Below, piece after piece: positions 42,338 through 49,687 of a stretch of DNA of 64,000 bases. Both the position numbers and the translations under genes were made by a program. The notes under the pieces were generated by a model. That model worked only from the letters and a program-made list of their open reading frames with translations, did not search any database and was not told where the DNA came from. Source of the DNA: a virus; IMG/VR virus record IMGVR_UViG_3300036851_000497, positions 1 through 64,000 of that record, one strand, 5' to 3'. The first letter of the stretch is position 1; every line of letters starts with the position of its first letter.

Positions 42338-42696
42338 TTCTCCTCCCTCGCCTGATCTACCGCCGCGTCGCGGATGGCTTGAAATTCTTGGAATTGGGAC
42401 GTGTCAATGTCAAATGCCAGTTTCATGAATCTCGCCGCGCCGAAGTTAGCGATCTTAAGAGAGACACCAGCATCGTAAGCTGCCATCGCTATATTGCAGT
42501 GCCAGCTCCATGCATAATGTGGGTCGGCTTTCATTGCCGTCTTCAATATCGTAATAGCTTCGGCTGGCGTGCGCATCGCGGCCTCGGCTTCGGCGTACAG
42601 TTCACGCATGAGTTTATTCATCCCCTCATCGTCATCGACTTTCACGCTGTCAACAGCGATAAAAAATTTAAGCAAGCGTTCATTTGTCAGCGGCAT
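42334..42696 (-). CDS. hypothetical protein, MPLT family
   Basis: A 120-residue protein starting MPLTNERLLKFFIAVD. The first residues match the two following genes, while the rest (a TPR-like helical block: PAEAITILKTAMKADPHYAW) differs. This points to recombination of a shared gene start onto different bodies, or to old duplication. No function known. Confidence 0.55.
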   Translation of the reverse strand: MPLTNERLLKFFIAVDSVKVDDDEGMNKLMRELYAEAEAAMRTPAEAITILKTAMKADPHYAWSWHCNIAMAAYDAGVSLKIANFGAARFMKLAFDIDTSQFQEFQAIRDAAVDQAREEK

Positions 42697-42929
42697 TCTT
42701 CATCCTTCATCGCGCGGATGGCCAGCGCGCAGTGACGTGTGGCTTTCACGTATATTTCTGGTGAATACGTCGCGTGTGGGACAGGATGATCCTCGCACAC
42801 CTTCGCGCACCGCTCCCGCATCGCGGCCTCGGCTTCGGCTATGGCGAGCTTGAGAACTTCTGGTATTGCCGCATTATCGTCCCAGCACGACGATTGCAAC
42901 TCTTTAATCCGTTCATCTGTCAGCGGCAT
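42687..42929 (-). CDS. hypothetical protein, MPLT family
   Basis: An 80-residue protein starting MPLTDERIKELQ, with EAEAAMRERCAKVCED near the middle, a pattern common in small phage proteins. A longer frame upstream overlaps the next gene and is rejected. Paralogue of the gene at 42913-43116. Confidence 0.55.
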   Translation of the reverse strand: MPLTDERIKELQSSCWDDNAAIPEVLKLAIAEAEAAMRERCAKVCEDHPVPHATYSPEIYVKATRHCALAIRAMKDEECR

Positions 42930-43116
42930 TCTTTTCTCCCTCCATCTCGCGGATGAGTTTGGCGCAAAAACTAGCTGGTTCGTATTGATCACATATCTTC
43001 GCGCACTGTTCCTCGGCTTCAGCGACGGCAATTCGGATAGCTCGGCTTAATGTATTTGCCATGCCCAGATCATGGGAATACACCAATTCTGCAATGCGTT
43101 CATCTGTCAGCGGCAT
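42913..43116 (-). CDS. hypothetical protein, MPLT family
   Basis: A 67-residue protein starting MPLTDERIAELVYSHD and ending EGEKNAADR; the middle has a AEAEEQCAKICDQYEP segment like its neighbour. Its 3' end overlaps the next start by 17 bases. Confidence 0.55.
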   Translation of the reverse strand: MPLTDERIAELVYSHDLGMANTLSRAIRIAVAEAEEQCAKICDQYEPASFCAKLIREMEGEKNAADR

Positions 43117-43330
43117 TGCGTCTCCCTTCTTCCGGGCCGTCATCCGCAGCCTTGGAGCTGTTTATTAGCGCACGATCAAGACTGTCTCGTGCAAACACTA
43201 TGTATTCGCGGCTTAACTGTTTGCTAGAAAGCGCATCTACAAACCTAGCGAATAGGTCTGGATCGCTTAAGGCTCCGGCCACAATTCCAGTGGCGAATAC
43301 GAGTTGTTTGTATCGTTCTTCATTATCCAT
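43100..43330 (-). CDS. hypothetical protein
   Basis: A 76-residue helical protein (MDNEERYKQLVFATGIVAGAL), ending EGRRNAADR, the same last residues as its neighbour because both 3' ends overlap duplicated gene starts. AAAGGA lies before the ATG. It is the first gene of the accessory cluster, downstream of the two hairpin repeats. Confidence 0.55.
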   Translation of the reverse strand: MDNEERYKQLVFATGIVAGALSDPDLFARFVDALSSKQLSREYIVFARDSLDRALINSSKAADDGPEEGRRNAADR

Positions 43331-43345
43331 ATGTCTCAGTCCTTT

Positions 43346-43427
43346 TTAAGCCTCCAGCTTGGTGCTGGCCGTCTCACCGATAACCTTTATCGTTATCTGC
43401 CCGAACCAAGGCACCAAGCCTTTAGCA
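43346..43427 (-). repeat. hairpin repeat copy A
   Basis: On the plus strand the left arm TTAAGCCTCCAGCTTGGTG (43346-43364, continuing CT) is identical to copy B. The right arm GCACCAAGCCTTTAGCA pairs through CTTGGTGC / GCACCAAG. An inner hairpin GATAAC-GATAAAG-GTTATC (minus strand) sits in the middle. It lies upstream of the leftward accessory genes. Confidence 0.6.
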
Positions 43428-43442
43428 ACTCAAAATGGAAGA

Positions 43443-43547
43443 TTAAGCCTCCAGCTTGGTGCTTTAACATCCCGTGTTGCTGAGCCGGATGCCTCTGACT
43501 ATCGGGTTCTCACCAGTCCTAGTTGTCAGCACCAAGCCTTTGGCACA
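43443..43547 (-). repeat. hairpin repeat copy B
   Basis: Second copy with the identical 21-base left arm (43443-43463) and right arm GCACCAAGCCTTTGGCA (43529-43545), closing stem AGCACCAAG / CTTGGTGCT. The middle differs from copy A. Two copies with the same arms and different middles suggest a mobile or RNA element. Confidence 0.6.
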
Positions 43548-43714
43548 AATTACCTGGGCGCTTTCGCTCTTTGGCGCGGGCCTTGTACCGCCTTGTTCTG
43601 CTCCTCGATTTGCCTAAGTGCCCTTCCGAAACCCGCGCCAATTCTAGCGCCAAAATTGAGCCAGAACTTAGGCGCTGATACACTACTGCCTTGTTTCGGG
43701 CGAACTGCGCCCCG
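43548..43714. other. non-coding segment between hairpin repeats and attP
   Basis: About 165 bases without a convincing gene. It contains GCCTAAG / CTTAGGC facing each other 50 bases apart and two copies of GCGCCAA. An antisense frame across the tRNA part looks protein-like only because the tRNA sequence is open in that frame. Confidence 0.4.
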
Positions 43715-43833
43715 GCATGGGGTGCAGGTGGTCGCTGGTTCGAATCCAGTCGCCCCGACCAAAACAAATCAACTAGTTGTGGCATTGGTCGCTATCTCCG
43801 ATTTCTTCCTGCCTAAGCACATTGCCTAAGCGC
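43611..43833. repeat. candidate integrase arm-type sites
   Basis: The octamer TGCCTAAG occurs at 43611 and 43810 and 43823 on the plus strand, and GCCTAAG appears inverted at 43667-43673. The copies flank the attP core on both sides within about 220 bases. Two lie inside the coding end of the LAGLIDADG gene. Arm-type repeats next to a core are usual for lambda-like integrases; identity as binding sites is inference. Confidence 0.4.
43715..43761 (+). other. attP core: 3' half of tRNA-Pro(GGG)
   Basis: The sequence reads as tRNA from the anticodon loop on: loop ATGGGGT (43717-43723, anticodon GGG), stem GCAGG, variable loop TGGTC, T arm GCTGG-TTCGAAT-CCAGT, acceptor strand CGCCCCG, A and CCA (43759-43761). 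The matching 5' half is absent: upstream bases pair badly as an anticodon stem and no D arm is present. This is what a phage attP that integrates into a tRNA gene looks like: integration would restore the tRNA. Identification as Pro(GGG) uses the anticodon and the CGGGGCG-type acceptor. Confidence 0.8.
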
Positions 43834-44255
43834 GACCTTTTCCACTTTCCCCCCTTGAAACAATTCAATGCATGGATATCCAGCCTGATGGCATCTGCTA
43901 TCGCCTTGGCTTTGTCATTCCATATTCGCAATGTTCCGTACTCAGGAAGATTCAGCCATACCCGCTCCAGCTGCAAAATTTTATATGCCTGTCGCTTTTT
44001 CAAAAGTAGGTATGGAACTACGGCATGAGTGAATGCGTAACAATCCGTCACTGCGAGCACCAATGTTAAGCAGCGATTAGTGCGATGCTTTTGGAGGGAG
44101 CCGCCATACTTTTCTTGGGCCAAAAACAAGACCTCAAAGGAGCCTAGACCTAAGCGTATTTCCGCCCTTGGATAGAAATGTTTCTCTCGTACTTTATTGA
44201 TGACGTAATGGCCTTCGCCATCGAATAGGCCGGCGAAATATTCGTCAGATCTCAT
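43773..44255 (-). CDS. LAGLIDADG-like homing endonuclease
   Basis: A 160-residue protein with one LAGLIDADG motif, YFAGLFDGEGHYVI (residues 5-18), followed by a beta-rich body (KYGGSLQKHRTNRCLTLVLAVTD). One motif means it would act as a homodimer. It lies between attP and the integrase. The ATG overlaps the end of the previous gene; a longer in-frame extension is rejected. Confidence 0.8.
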   Translation of the reverse strand: MRSDEYFAGLFDGEGHYVINKVREKHFYPRAEIRLGLGSFEVLFLAQEKYGGSLQKHRTNRCLTLVLAVTDCYAFTHAVVPYLLLKKRQAYKILQLERVWLNLPEYGTLRIWNDKAKAIADAIRLDIHALNCFKGGKWKRSRLGNVLRQEEIGDSDQCHN

Positions 44256-44430
44256 TTTGCCTACGTTTTCGCTCAAAACGCATTTGCACTTCACGTCCTT
44301 GCCAAGATTTCATGCGGTCTCCGCGCAACGCCTTTGTTGTGCAGCGCAGACAAATACCGCTCGGCACAACACCGCTCATGCCACATTCAGCGCACCTTTT
44401 CCCCATATCAATCGTGACATCTGCTTTCAT
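44245..44430 (-). CDS. small zinc-ribbon protein
   Basis: A 61-residue protein with CAECG and CLRC (C-x2-C ... C-x2-C), basic C-terminus (RFERKRRQNEI). Coupled to the integrase by ATGA. Small zinc proteins beside integrases occur in other phages; function unknown. Confidence 0.6.
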   Translation of the reverse strand: MKADVTIDMGKRCAECGMSGVVPSGICLRCTTKALRGDRMKSWQGREVQMRFERKRRQNEI

Positions 44431-45479
44431 GCAAATTTCCCCCTCTCCGGCTCCGGCAAGCGAGCGTCGCTCAACACTTCCCGATACTGATCCAAATATC
44501 CTTCAGTCGTCGCTATATTCCGGTGCGCCGCCGCTTTCTTGATCTCTTCCCTGCTGTACCCGAGCCGATCCATCTGCGCGAGCGAGTAGGCGCGAATGTC
44601 GCGCGTGGTGACGCCTTCCGCTGCAGCTTTTGCTCTGGCTCGCTTCCACATCGAATTCAAGCCTGACTTCGTGAACGCGGTTCCGCCGGCCGTTTGAATG
44701 ATGAAAGCGTTCCCGCCAGGAAGCGCCTTCACCTTGGCGAATGATCGCGCGCGCTCCAGCGTTTGCTGGATTTCTGCGGTAATCAGCACCGACACATCGG
44801 CACCGCTTGAATCTTCAGTCTTGGTCGGCGTGAAATGAATCCGCCCCTCGCTAATCTGCGACTCGCGCAATAGCCTGATCTCGGTCGGCCGCTGGCGCGT
44901 GAGGTAGGTTAGGCGCAGAAAGCACTGGCCGATTGGCGGCAGCGCATCGTAGAGCGCCCAATAGATTTTTGCAGTGAAACGACCTTTGCGTTTCTTCGGC
45001 GCCTTGAGCCGGATTTCCGCGCAGGGATTGACTTTGATCCAATCGTTGCGGTAGACGACGCACCAAGAAAAGAAAGTGGAAAGCCGCGCTTTATAGCTGC
45101 GCCGCGCGGTTGGCACTTCGGCAAAGTTCGAGAGGAAATCCAGCACGTCTTTCGGAGTGACCTCGCCGACGTCGAACTCGATGAAGGATTGCTCGATGGT
45201 CTCAAACATCCGCTCATACTCGCGGCGGACATCATAGGACTTGAGCTCGGGGAGCTTGGCCTTGAGAAAGGCGGCGATGCACTTTCCCATGTTGCCGCCG
45301 ACTTTGGCATCTTCGCCGAGAAAGGCAGCGAGCGCATCGAGGAGCGCCTGTTCGCCGTCCTCAACCTTCGTGAGCGGATTCCACTTCTGCTTCGGTCGCC
45401 CCGTCTTCGGATTGCGCTCGGCGAGATCTTGGATGTAATAGTGGCGATTGTGTGATTGGACAACGCGAGTGATCTTCAT
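44427..45479 (-). CDS. int: tyrosine recombinase integrase
   Basis: A 350-residue phage integrase with a core-binding domain (about 60-170) and catalytic domain. Active-site set: R197 (TRQRPTE), K220 (TPTKTED), R296 in DIRAYS, H319 (AAHRNIATT) and nucleophile Y328 (EGYLDQY). The usual histidine of the H-x-x-R box is arginine at residue 293, a change seen in some active integrases. It cuts attP and the host tRNA-Pro site. AGAGGCAGACC precedes the ATG. The gene points to attP about 700 bases away, with a homing gene between. Confidence 0.93.
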   Translation of the reverse strand: MKITRVVQSHNRHYYIQDLAERNPKTGRPKQKWNPLTKVEDGEQALLDALAAFLGEDAKVGGNMGKCIAAFLKAKLPELKSYDVRREYERMFETIEQSFIEFDVGEVTPKDVLDFLSNFAEVPTARRSYKARLSTFFSWCVVYRNDWIKVNPCAEIRLKAPKKRKGRFTAKIYWALYDALPPIGQCFLRLTYLTRQRPTEIRLLRESQISEGRIHFTPTKTEDSSGADVSVLITAEIQQTLERARSFAKVKALPGGNAFIIQTAGGTAFTKSGLNSMWKRARAKAAAEGVTTRDIRAYSLAQMDRLGYSREEIKKAAAHRNIATTEGYLDQYREVLSDARLPEPERGKFA

Positions 45480-45488
45480 GGTCTGCCT

Positions 45489-45623
45489 CTATTTTCTTCG
45501 ACGGACGGATTTACACCGATAGAAAAAGAACGGAATGCCGTAATATGATCTCGACCAAGCGGTGCATGAGTACCAATAATCACCATTCGCGCAGACAGAG
45601 ATAGAAAACTCAATTGTGTTCAT
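45489..45623 (-). CDS. small hypothetical protein
   Basis: A 44-residue protein, MNTIEFSISVCANGDYWYSC start, ATG overlapping the upstream stop (ATGA). The aromatic-rich YYGIPFFFYRC segment is distinctive; a similar W-Y-x-A-W-S-R pattern appears in small phage proteins. Too short for a function call. Confidence 0.5.
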   Translation of the reverse strand: MNTIEFSISVCANGDYWYSCTAWSRSYYGIPFFFYRCKSVRRRK

Positions 45624-45808
45624 GCCATGCGCCGTAGTTCAAAACAGTCATAGTCAGAATTGGCCTCAATTAACTGCGCGATACATGGACCGCAAAGCAG
45701 ACCAGCGTCCTCACTTTTCCCGGGCGGCTTTATTCGTTCCCATAGTTCATTCGGCACGATGATGTCCACCTTGAAATAACTCCCGCATGCTTGGCATTTG
45801 CAGCTCAT
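45620..45808 (-). CDS. small zinc-ribbon protein
   Basis: A 62-residue protein: CQACG near residues 5-9 and CGPC near 39-42, a four-cysteine zinc pattern with an intervening helix. ATGA overlaps on both sides. Function unknown. Confidence 0.6.
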   Translation of the reverse strand: MSCKCQACGSYFKVDIIVPNELWERIKPPGKSEDAGLLCGPCIAQLIEANSDYDCFELRRMA

Positions 45809-46053
45809 GTCGTCCTCCCCGGAATGGGATGCACCCTCGGACCACTATTGTCTCCCCGGCTTCGGCTCGGCTCAACCGCGCCGGCGCAGACTGCCTCGTA
45901 GTGGGCGCGCTCAAGAATGACGCCGCCTTTCCGCGAAAGACGGGCGCGCCAGAAACCGCGGTCGCGCAGCTCTTCAAGTTGCTTGCTGGACTGAGACCAG
46001 CCAGTGAGCTCGATCAGTTCGTCTTCGTCAAGACGGATTGACTTGGTACTCAC
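45805..46053 (-). CDS. DUF4224-like excisionase candidate
   Basis: An 82-residue protein with RLDEDELIELTGWSQSSKQ followed by a LRDRGFWRARLSRKGG-like block, the DUF4224 pattern. DUF4224 proteins are found beside phage integrases and are thought to be excisionase-like DNA binders. It would bias recombination to excision. Confidence 0.7.
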   Translation of the reverse strand: MSTKSIRLDEDELIELTGWSQSSKQLEELRDRGFWRARLSRKGGVILERAHYEAVCAGAVEPSRSRGDNSGPRVHPIPGRTT

Positions 46054-46325
46054 TGGCTCAACTCCTCCATCTGGCGTTCGAGCTCGGTGACTCGCCGCTC
46101 CAGCACATCGACCTTAGCGTGGAGCACGATGACGTTGCGATTCCGGTTATTCCAAGCGTTTCGGCAGGGAATGCCGCAAAACCTTTGCCACGCAGTTTTC
46201 GGGGTAAAGGCTACGTCACACCATGCGCATGGCTTTCCATCGCGTTGTGGCTGCGTTAAATGCATTTGCGAGCCTATTTCCGTAGAATTTGTCGGCCAGT
46301 TCACGCAGCGATAGGTTCTAGCCAT
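46050..46325 (-). CDS. zinc-finger/coiled-coil protein
   Basis: A 91-residue protein with CAWC (residues 33-36), FCGIPCRN (49-56) and a C-terminal coiled coil (VDVLERRVTELERQMEEL). Possible small DNA-binding regulator. AAGGAAC precedes the ATG. Confidence 0.55.
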   Translation of the reverse strand: MARTYRCVNWPTNSTEIGSQMHLTQPQRDGKPCAWCDVAFTPKTAWQRFCGIPCRNAWNNRNRNVIVLHAKVDVLERRVTELERQMEELSQ

Positions 46326-46334
46326 GTTCCTTAT

Positions 46335-46520
46335 TCAAGCGAAGTGGCGCGACCAAATCTCATCTATCTTTTCGACCTGCTTCGGCGACAGATAAGTGGT
46401 GTCCATGCCGCCGAGTGTTCCACCGTCGAGCTTGCGAATGAATTCATGTTCCCACTCGTTGATGTCCTTGGTCCCGAGCAGGCCGGTCAACTGCCGTATT
46501 TTCTGTCCGATTGATTTCAT
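46335..46520 (-). CDS. hypothetical protein, RHF paralogue A
   Basis: A 61-residue protein starting MKSIGQKIRQLTGLL and ending WSRHFA. Its layout KIRQL-x2-L-x2-T ... L-S-x2-Q-V-x-x-I ... RHF matches the next gene, so they are tandem paralogues. Overlaps by ATGA with the neighbour. Confidence 0.55.
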   Translation of the reverse strand: MKSIGQKIRQLTGLLGTKDINEWEHEFIRKLDGGTLGGMDTTYLSPKQVEKIDEIWSRHFA

Positions 46521-46705
46521 GAGAAGTGCCGCTCATGAATCTGCTGCAGGTGCTCGATATCGGCCAGCGTCAGCCTCCGCAGGTCCATTTCGACTCCGGC
46601 AGTGCGCGCGACGATGCTCATGACGAAATCGGATTCGCGGTCATCGAGCTCGGCCGTATCAACGAGAATCTCAAGCTGCCGGATTTTGGTGGCGAGGGTA
46701 GTCAT
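46517..46705 (-). CDS. hypothetical protein, RHF paralogue B
   Basis: A 62-residue protein starting MTTLATKIRQLEILV and ending HERHFS. Same KIRQL and RHF landmarks as the gene at 46335. The shared plan suggests duplication; role unknown. Confidence 0.55.
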   Translation of the reverse strand: MTTLATKIRQLEILVDTAELDDRESDFVMSIVARTAGVEMDLRRLTLADIEHLQQIHERHFS

Positions 46706-46965
46706 CCTTCACCAGCTCGCTCATGTTCAGGTGCCCGTTCTTCGCCGGACCACTCTGGTTTTATTCCTGTTACATCTTTGACAATGTGCCCTACCGCGTC
46801 TTTCATTAGTTGTTTCCAGCGATCATACAAATCAGGCGATTGATCACAAATGCGGACGCGTATCATGCCGAGCGGCAGCGCGTCTTTCATCGTGTCCGGC
46901 AGGGCATAGTACGCATTCACCCATTGTCCTTCTTTGCGGATGGCAAGGCGTCCAGTTTGGATCAT
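46702..46965 (-). CDS. hypothetical protein
   Basis: An 87-residue protein starting MIQTGRLAIRKEGQWVNAYY; the longer ATG frame overlaps the next gene. RVRICDQSPDLYDRW near the middle. ATGA overlap with the upstream gene. It resembles small phage proteins near recombination genes; no function known. Confidence 0.55.
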   Translation of the reverse strand: MIQTGRLAIRKEGQWVNAYYALPDTMKDALPLGMIRVRICDQSPDLYDRWKQLMKDAVGHIVKDVTGIKPEWSGEERAPEHERAGEG

Positions 46966-47429
46966 GGTCCTTCCCCCGGCGGCGTCACCGAAACCTCGCA
47001 CTCGCGAGCAATTAAGAAACACAATTGCCCCAGCCCGCGCTCATCGGGATGCGCCTGAATCTGCAGATGCACGCCGCACGTACCGCCTTGCTTAGGCTCG
47101 ACGCTGAACTTATGCACCTTGCAATCGGCGAGCGTCACATCAACTGAACCCGCAAGGTCGCCCCATTTGACCTGGGCCTTGTAGCCCAGGCATTCGGTCT
47201 TGATGCGCAGACGACCGAGCACGCCATCGAAGCGGAGCTCTGGTTCCTCTTCCTGCTTCGCCTTCACATAGAGCGCTGCGCGCAGTCCGCTTGCGAATTG
47301 GTCGAGGACGGATGCGGGCATCTCAAGGTCAAGATCAATGTCGCAGGCGACAACCGGCGTCTCGCCGTGTTTTTCCGCCCTGGGATTGACCGATACCACG
47401 CGGGCGGTTTCTTGATTAAGGCTGAACAT
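46962..47429 (-). CDS. conserved phage hypothetical protein
   Basis: A 155-residue protein with a beta-rich, Ig-like look (DLDLEMPASVLDQFASGLRAAL, SVDVTLADCKVHKFSVEPKQ) and a QIQAHPDERGLGQLC end. Similar proteins occur beside phage recombination genes. Role unknown. Confidence 0.6.
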   Translation of the reverse strand: MFSLNQETARVVSVNPRAEKHGETPVVACDIDLDLEMPASVLDQFASGLRAALYVKAKQEEEPELRFDGVLGRLRIKTECLGYKAQVKWGDLAGSVDVTLADCKVHKFSVEPKQGGTCGVHLQIQAHPDERGLGQLCFLIARECEVSVTPPGEGP

Positions 47430-47808
47430 TGACGCTCTCCACTTTGACTCCAGCGTTCAGGAGCTCAATGAGCTCATCCTGGGTCGGAACCTTGCAGGTG
47501 AACATTCCGCGCTCGACGAACTTGATGGCCTGCGCTTGACTGCTCGCGCGCACCAATCGGTACTCGACAGGACTCGTTTTAATTCCAACGCGATAAATTC
47601 TCAGTGCCATATGTGGTCTCCAATGTGTGATGTCTTCAAAATGTTCCAGCATTGAGCAGCCTCGATCACCGAACAAGCCGTAACCGTGATACAGAGTGAC
47701 CTGTTCACTTCCGTCTTTTCTACGTACCGCAACCTTCCGCCCTGTGTGAAAGCCGTGGATTCGGAAATTCGGCAGTCCATCTTTTTGGGCGTCAATCCAC
47801 TTGATCAT
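47416..47808 (-). CDS. conserved phage hypothetical protein
   Basis: A 130-residue protein in two parts: an N-terminal half with DGSEQVTLYHGYGLFGD, and a C-terminal half (MALRIYRVGI..., about residue 67 on) that looks like a separate small phage protein. The gene may be a fusion, or the second part may begin at its own ATG. The ATGA overlap supports the long start. Confidence 0.6.
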   Translation of the reverse strand: MIKWIDAQKDGLPNFRIHGFHTGRKVAVRRKDGSEQVTLYHGYGLFGDRGCSMLEHFEDITHWRPHMALRIYRVGIKTSPVEYRLVRASSQAQAIKFVERGMFTCKVPTQDELIELLNAGVKVESVNVQP

Positions 47809-48809
47809 TTGCTTTCGATTAATTCGGCGCGGCGGGATTTGAAGCGTTCTCTCGCTTTCACGCGCTCTTCCTCGTTATCAAGCGCTTCGATGAGCCCGCC
47901 ATCTGTATCGAGCACGTCGATGTCAATCGTTTTCTCGAAGCGCTCAAGCAACCATGCCAGTAACACTTTCGGAGCTTCGTTCTTTGGCTCTACACCGGCG
48001 TCCTTTGCCTTGCGCAAGCGTTGCTTGACGGCTTCAGTTTGCGAACTCGGTTGTTCCGCAGATGATTTCGGTGGAAACGCCTGCTCGACTGTGGTTTCGC
48101 CTTCCCTGATCGCAGTCAAAAGTCCGCGCAAAATGACTAGATGCTCCAGCGTGATGTCCTCGCGTCCAGTCACATTCAGCGTTTCAAAAATTCGTTCTTC
48201 AGAAACGCCAAAACCTTGGAATGCCTTCATCGCATCTGCGCGGCGGTTCTCGAGCGTCTTGAAATCGCCCATCACGGTTTTACGCGCGGCGGCGTAGACG
48301 TCATTCCAGAATGCCTTGGGAATTCCTTTCATGATGGCATTGCGTAACGCGATCGAGCATGCCGCATTGGCGGTAACGCTGATCATGTCGGCTTTATAGC
48401 GTCGCCCATGCTTATCCGTGATCCGGCGCCTGATTTCGTATCCAATTTTGACGTTTCTCTGCATGTCCCAAAAAATCCCTTGTGCAGTGACGAATTGTTC
48501 GCCTTCATCAACGATGCGCGCAGCGGCATAGCAATTGCCCCAAGCCGATGCCAACACTTCGGCGAGCCGTGCGCTCGGTCCTTCGATGACCTTGTTATCA
48601 CGCGGCAGCGCATAGAAACATTCCTCGGCGATGGTTTCGTTGAGTGAGACCATGGCCAGTGCTTCGTCGCGGAATTGCTTGATGGATCGCGGATAGCGCT
48701 TGGCGGTAGTGACCTGCATATTGATCTCGCTGGCATTTAATTGCGCGAGCGTTGAGGCGTCCATTTCCACGACGGGTAAATCGCGTTCAAATGTTTCTGG
48801 CTGGTTCAT
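47805..48809 (-). CDS. probable single-strand annealing protein
   Basis: A 334-residue protein downstream of, and coupled to, the exonuclease. Landmarks: KQFRDEALAMVSLNETIAEE, ALPRDNKVIEGPSARLAEVL, WGNCYAAARIVDEGE, and a NAACSIALRNAIMKGIPK stretch near residue 160. This pattern recurs in phage proteins next to YqaJ-type exonucleases, so a RecT-like annealing role is likely but not proven. The C-terminal third is charged and variable. Confidence 0.65.
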   Translation of the reverse strand: MNQPETFERDLPVVEMDASTLAQLNASEINMQVTTAKRYPRSIKQFRDEALAMVSLNETIAEECFYALPRDNKVIEGPSARLAEVLASAWGNCYAAARIVDEGEQFVTAQGIFWDMQRNVKIGYEIRRRITDKHGRRYKADMISVTANAACSIALRNAIMKGIPKAFWNDVYAAARKTVMGDFKTLENRRADAMKAFQGFGVSEERIFETLNVTGREDITLEHLVILRGLLTAIREGETTVEQAFPPKSSAEQPSSQTEAVKQRLRKAKDAGVEPKNEAPKVLLAWLLERFEKTIDIDVLDTDGGLIEALDNEEERVKARERFKSRRAELIESK

Positions 48810-49687
48810 GACTTCAATCCTTTCAGCAAAAAGGTTCTTACTCCGGGCGAGGTTTTAATGAATTGGTCGTAAATCTGCGGATGCGCTTCTCTGAAGGCTA
48901 ATTTATCAAAGCGATGAATTTCACGGCATTGCTTCCAAGTTGCCCATGGCTTTCCTCGATACACAAGCGTGTCGGCTTCGCCCATGAATCGCTTGATGAA
49001 GAGTTCTAATTGTTTTTCTTCTATTTCGCATGTTTTCATCTGCGCACGTAATGAGGCGAGCTGCTGCACGGCAACCATGACTTCAAAATTGGCCTCGATT
49101 TCTATCGCCCTGGATGTGCGATAGCGCAATTGAACATCCTCAAGCGTGACCGGCTCAGGCGGCTCTTGGCGCTCGACATGCCACCAGAATTCGCGCTCGG
49201 ATTCGGTGATAAGTTCAATCAATTCGTCATCGCGTTCTATCCGATAAAGTTTGAAATCGCGGCCGGCGATGAGTACCGGAACGTAAGCTAGAACGAATCC
49301 AGTAACTGCGAATTGATGTTGGATTTGGATGACATACGATTGCGGAATTTGATCCGTTTGCTCTTCGCCAAAATCATGCGCGGTCGCACTTGTTTTAGCT
49401 TCGACGATTGCGCCATTGGCAATACCGTCAATCGTTGCCCAACGCCAAGGGTTTGCTGGGTCGATAATCTTTTCCTGATGGCGAGTGACCGGCATTCCGG
49501 TTTGCTGAGTGAAGGTGTCAAGCACGATTGGCTCAAGCGCCTTGCCGATATGCATGGCGAGGGTGGTCGGTTGTTGTGGCAATTGGCCGAGTTTTTCGAG
49601 GAAGAGTTCAAGTGGTGTTTTCCAAGGCGAAATGCCGAGCGCTGCCGGTGCATCGGAGGCGCCTAAACCATCGCGGCGGTCAGTCAT
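48806..49687 (-). CDS. YqaJ-type phage exonuclease
   Basis: A 293-residue exonuclease of the lambda-exo/YqaJ family: GASDAPAALGISPWKTPLELFLEK (start), HIGKALEPIVLDTF, RWATIDGIANGAIVEAKTS (catalytic D and E-x-K) and a PQSYVIQIQHQFAVTG block. It degrades one strand of double-stranded DNA to prepare for annealing. Start at MTDRRDG from its place next to the previous stop; a longer frame is rejected. Confidence 0.9.
   Translation of the reverse strand: MTDRRDGLGASDAPAALGISPWKTPLELFLEKLGQLPQQPTTLAMHIGKALEPIVLDTFTQQTGMPVTRHQEKIIDPANPWRWATIDGIANGAIVEAKTSATAHDFGEEQTDQIPQSYVIQIQHQFAVTGFVLAYVPVLIAGRDFKLYRIERDDELIELITESEREFWWHVERQEPPEPVTLEDVQLRYRTSRAIEIEANFEVMVAVQQLASLRAQMKTCEIEEKQLELFIKRFMGEADTLVYRGKPWATWKQCREIHRFDKLAFREAHPQIYDQFIKTSPGVRTFLLKGLKS

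Noticed and set aside
43519-43785. Protein-like antisense frames (DSNQRPPAP, GATGFEPATT) at attP
   Set aside because: They are the usual open frames produced by a tRNA sequence read in reverse.
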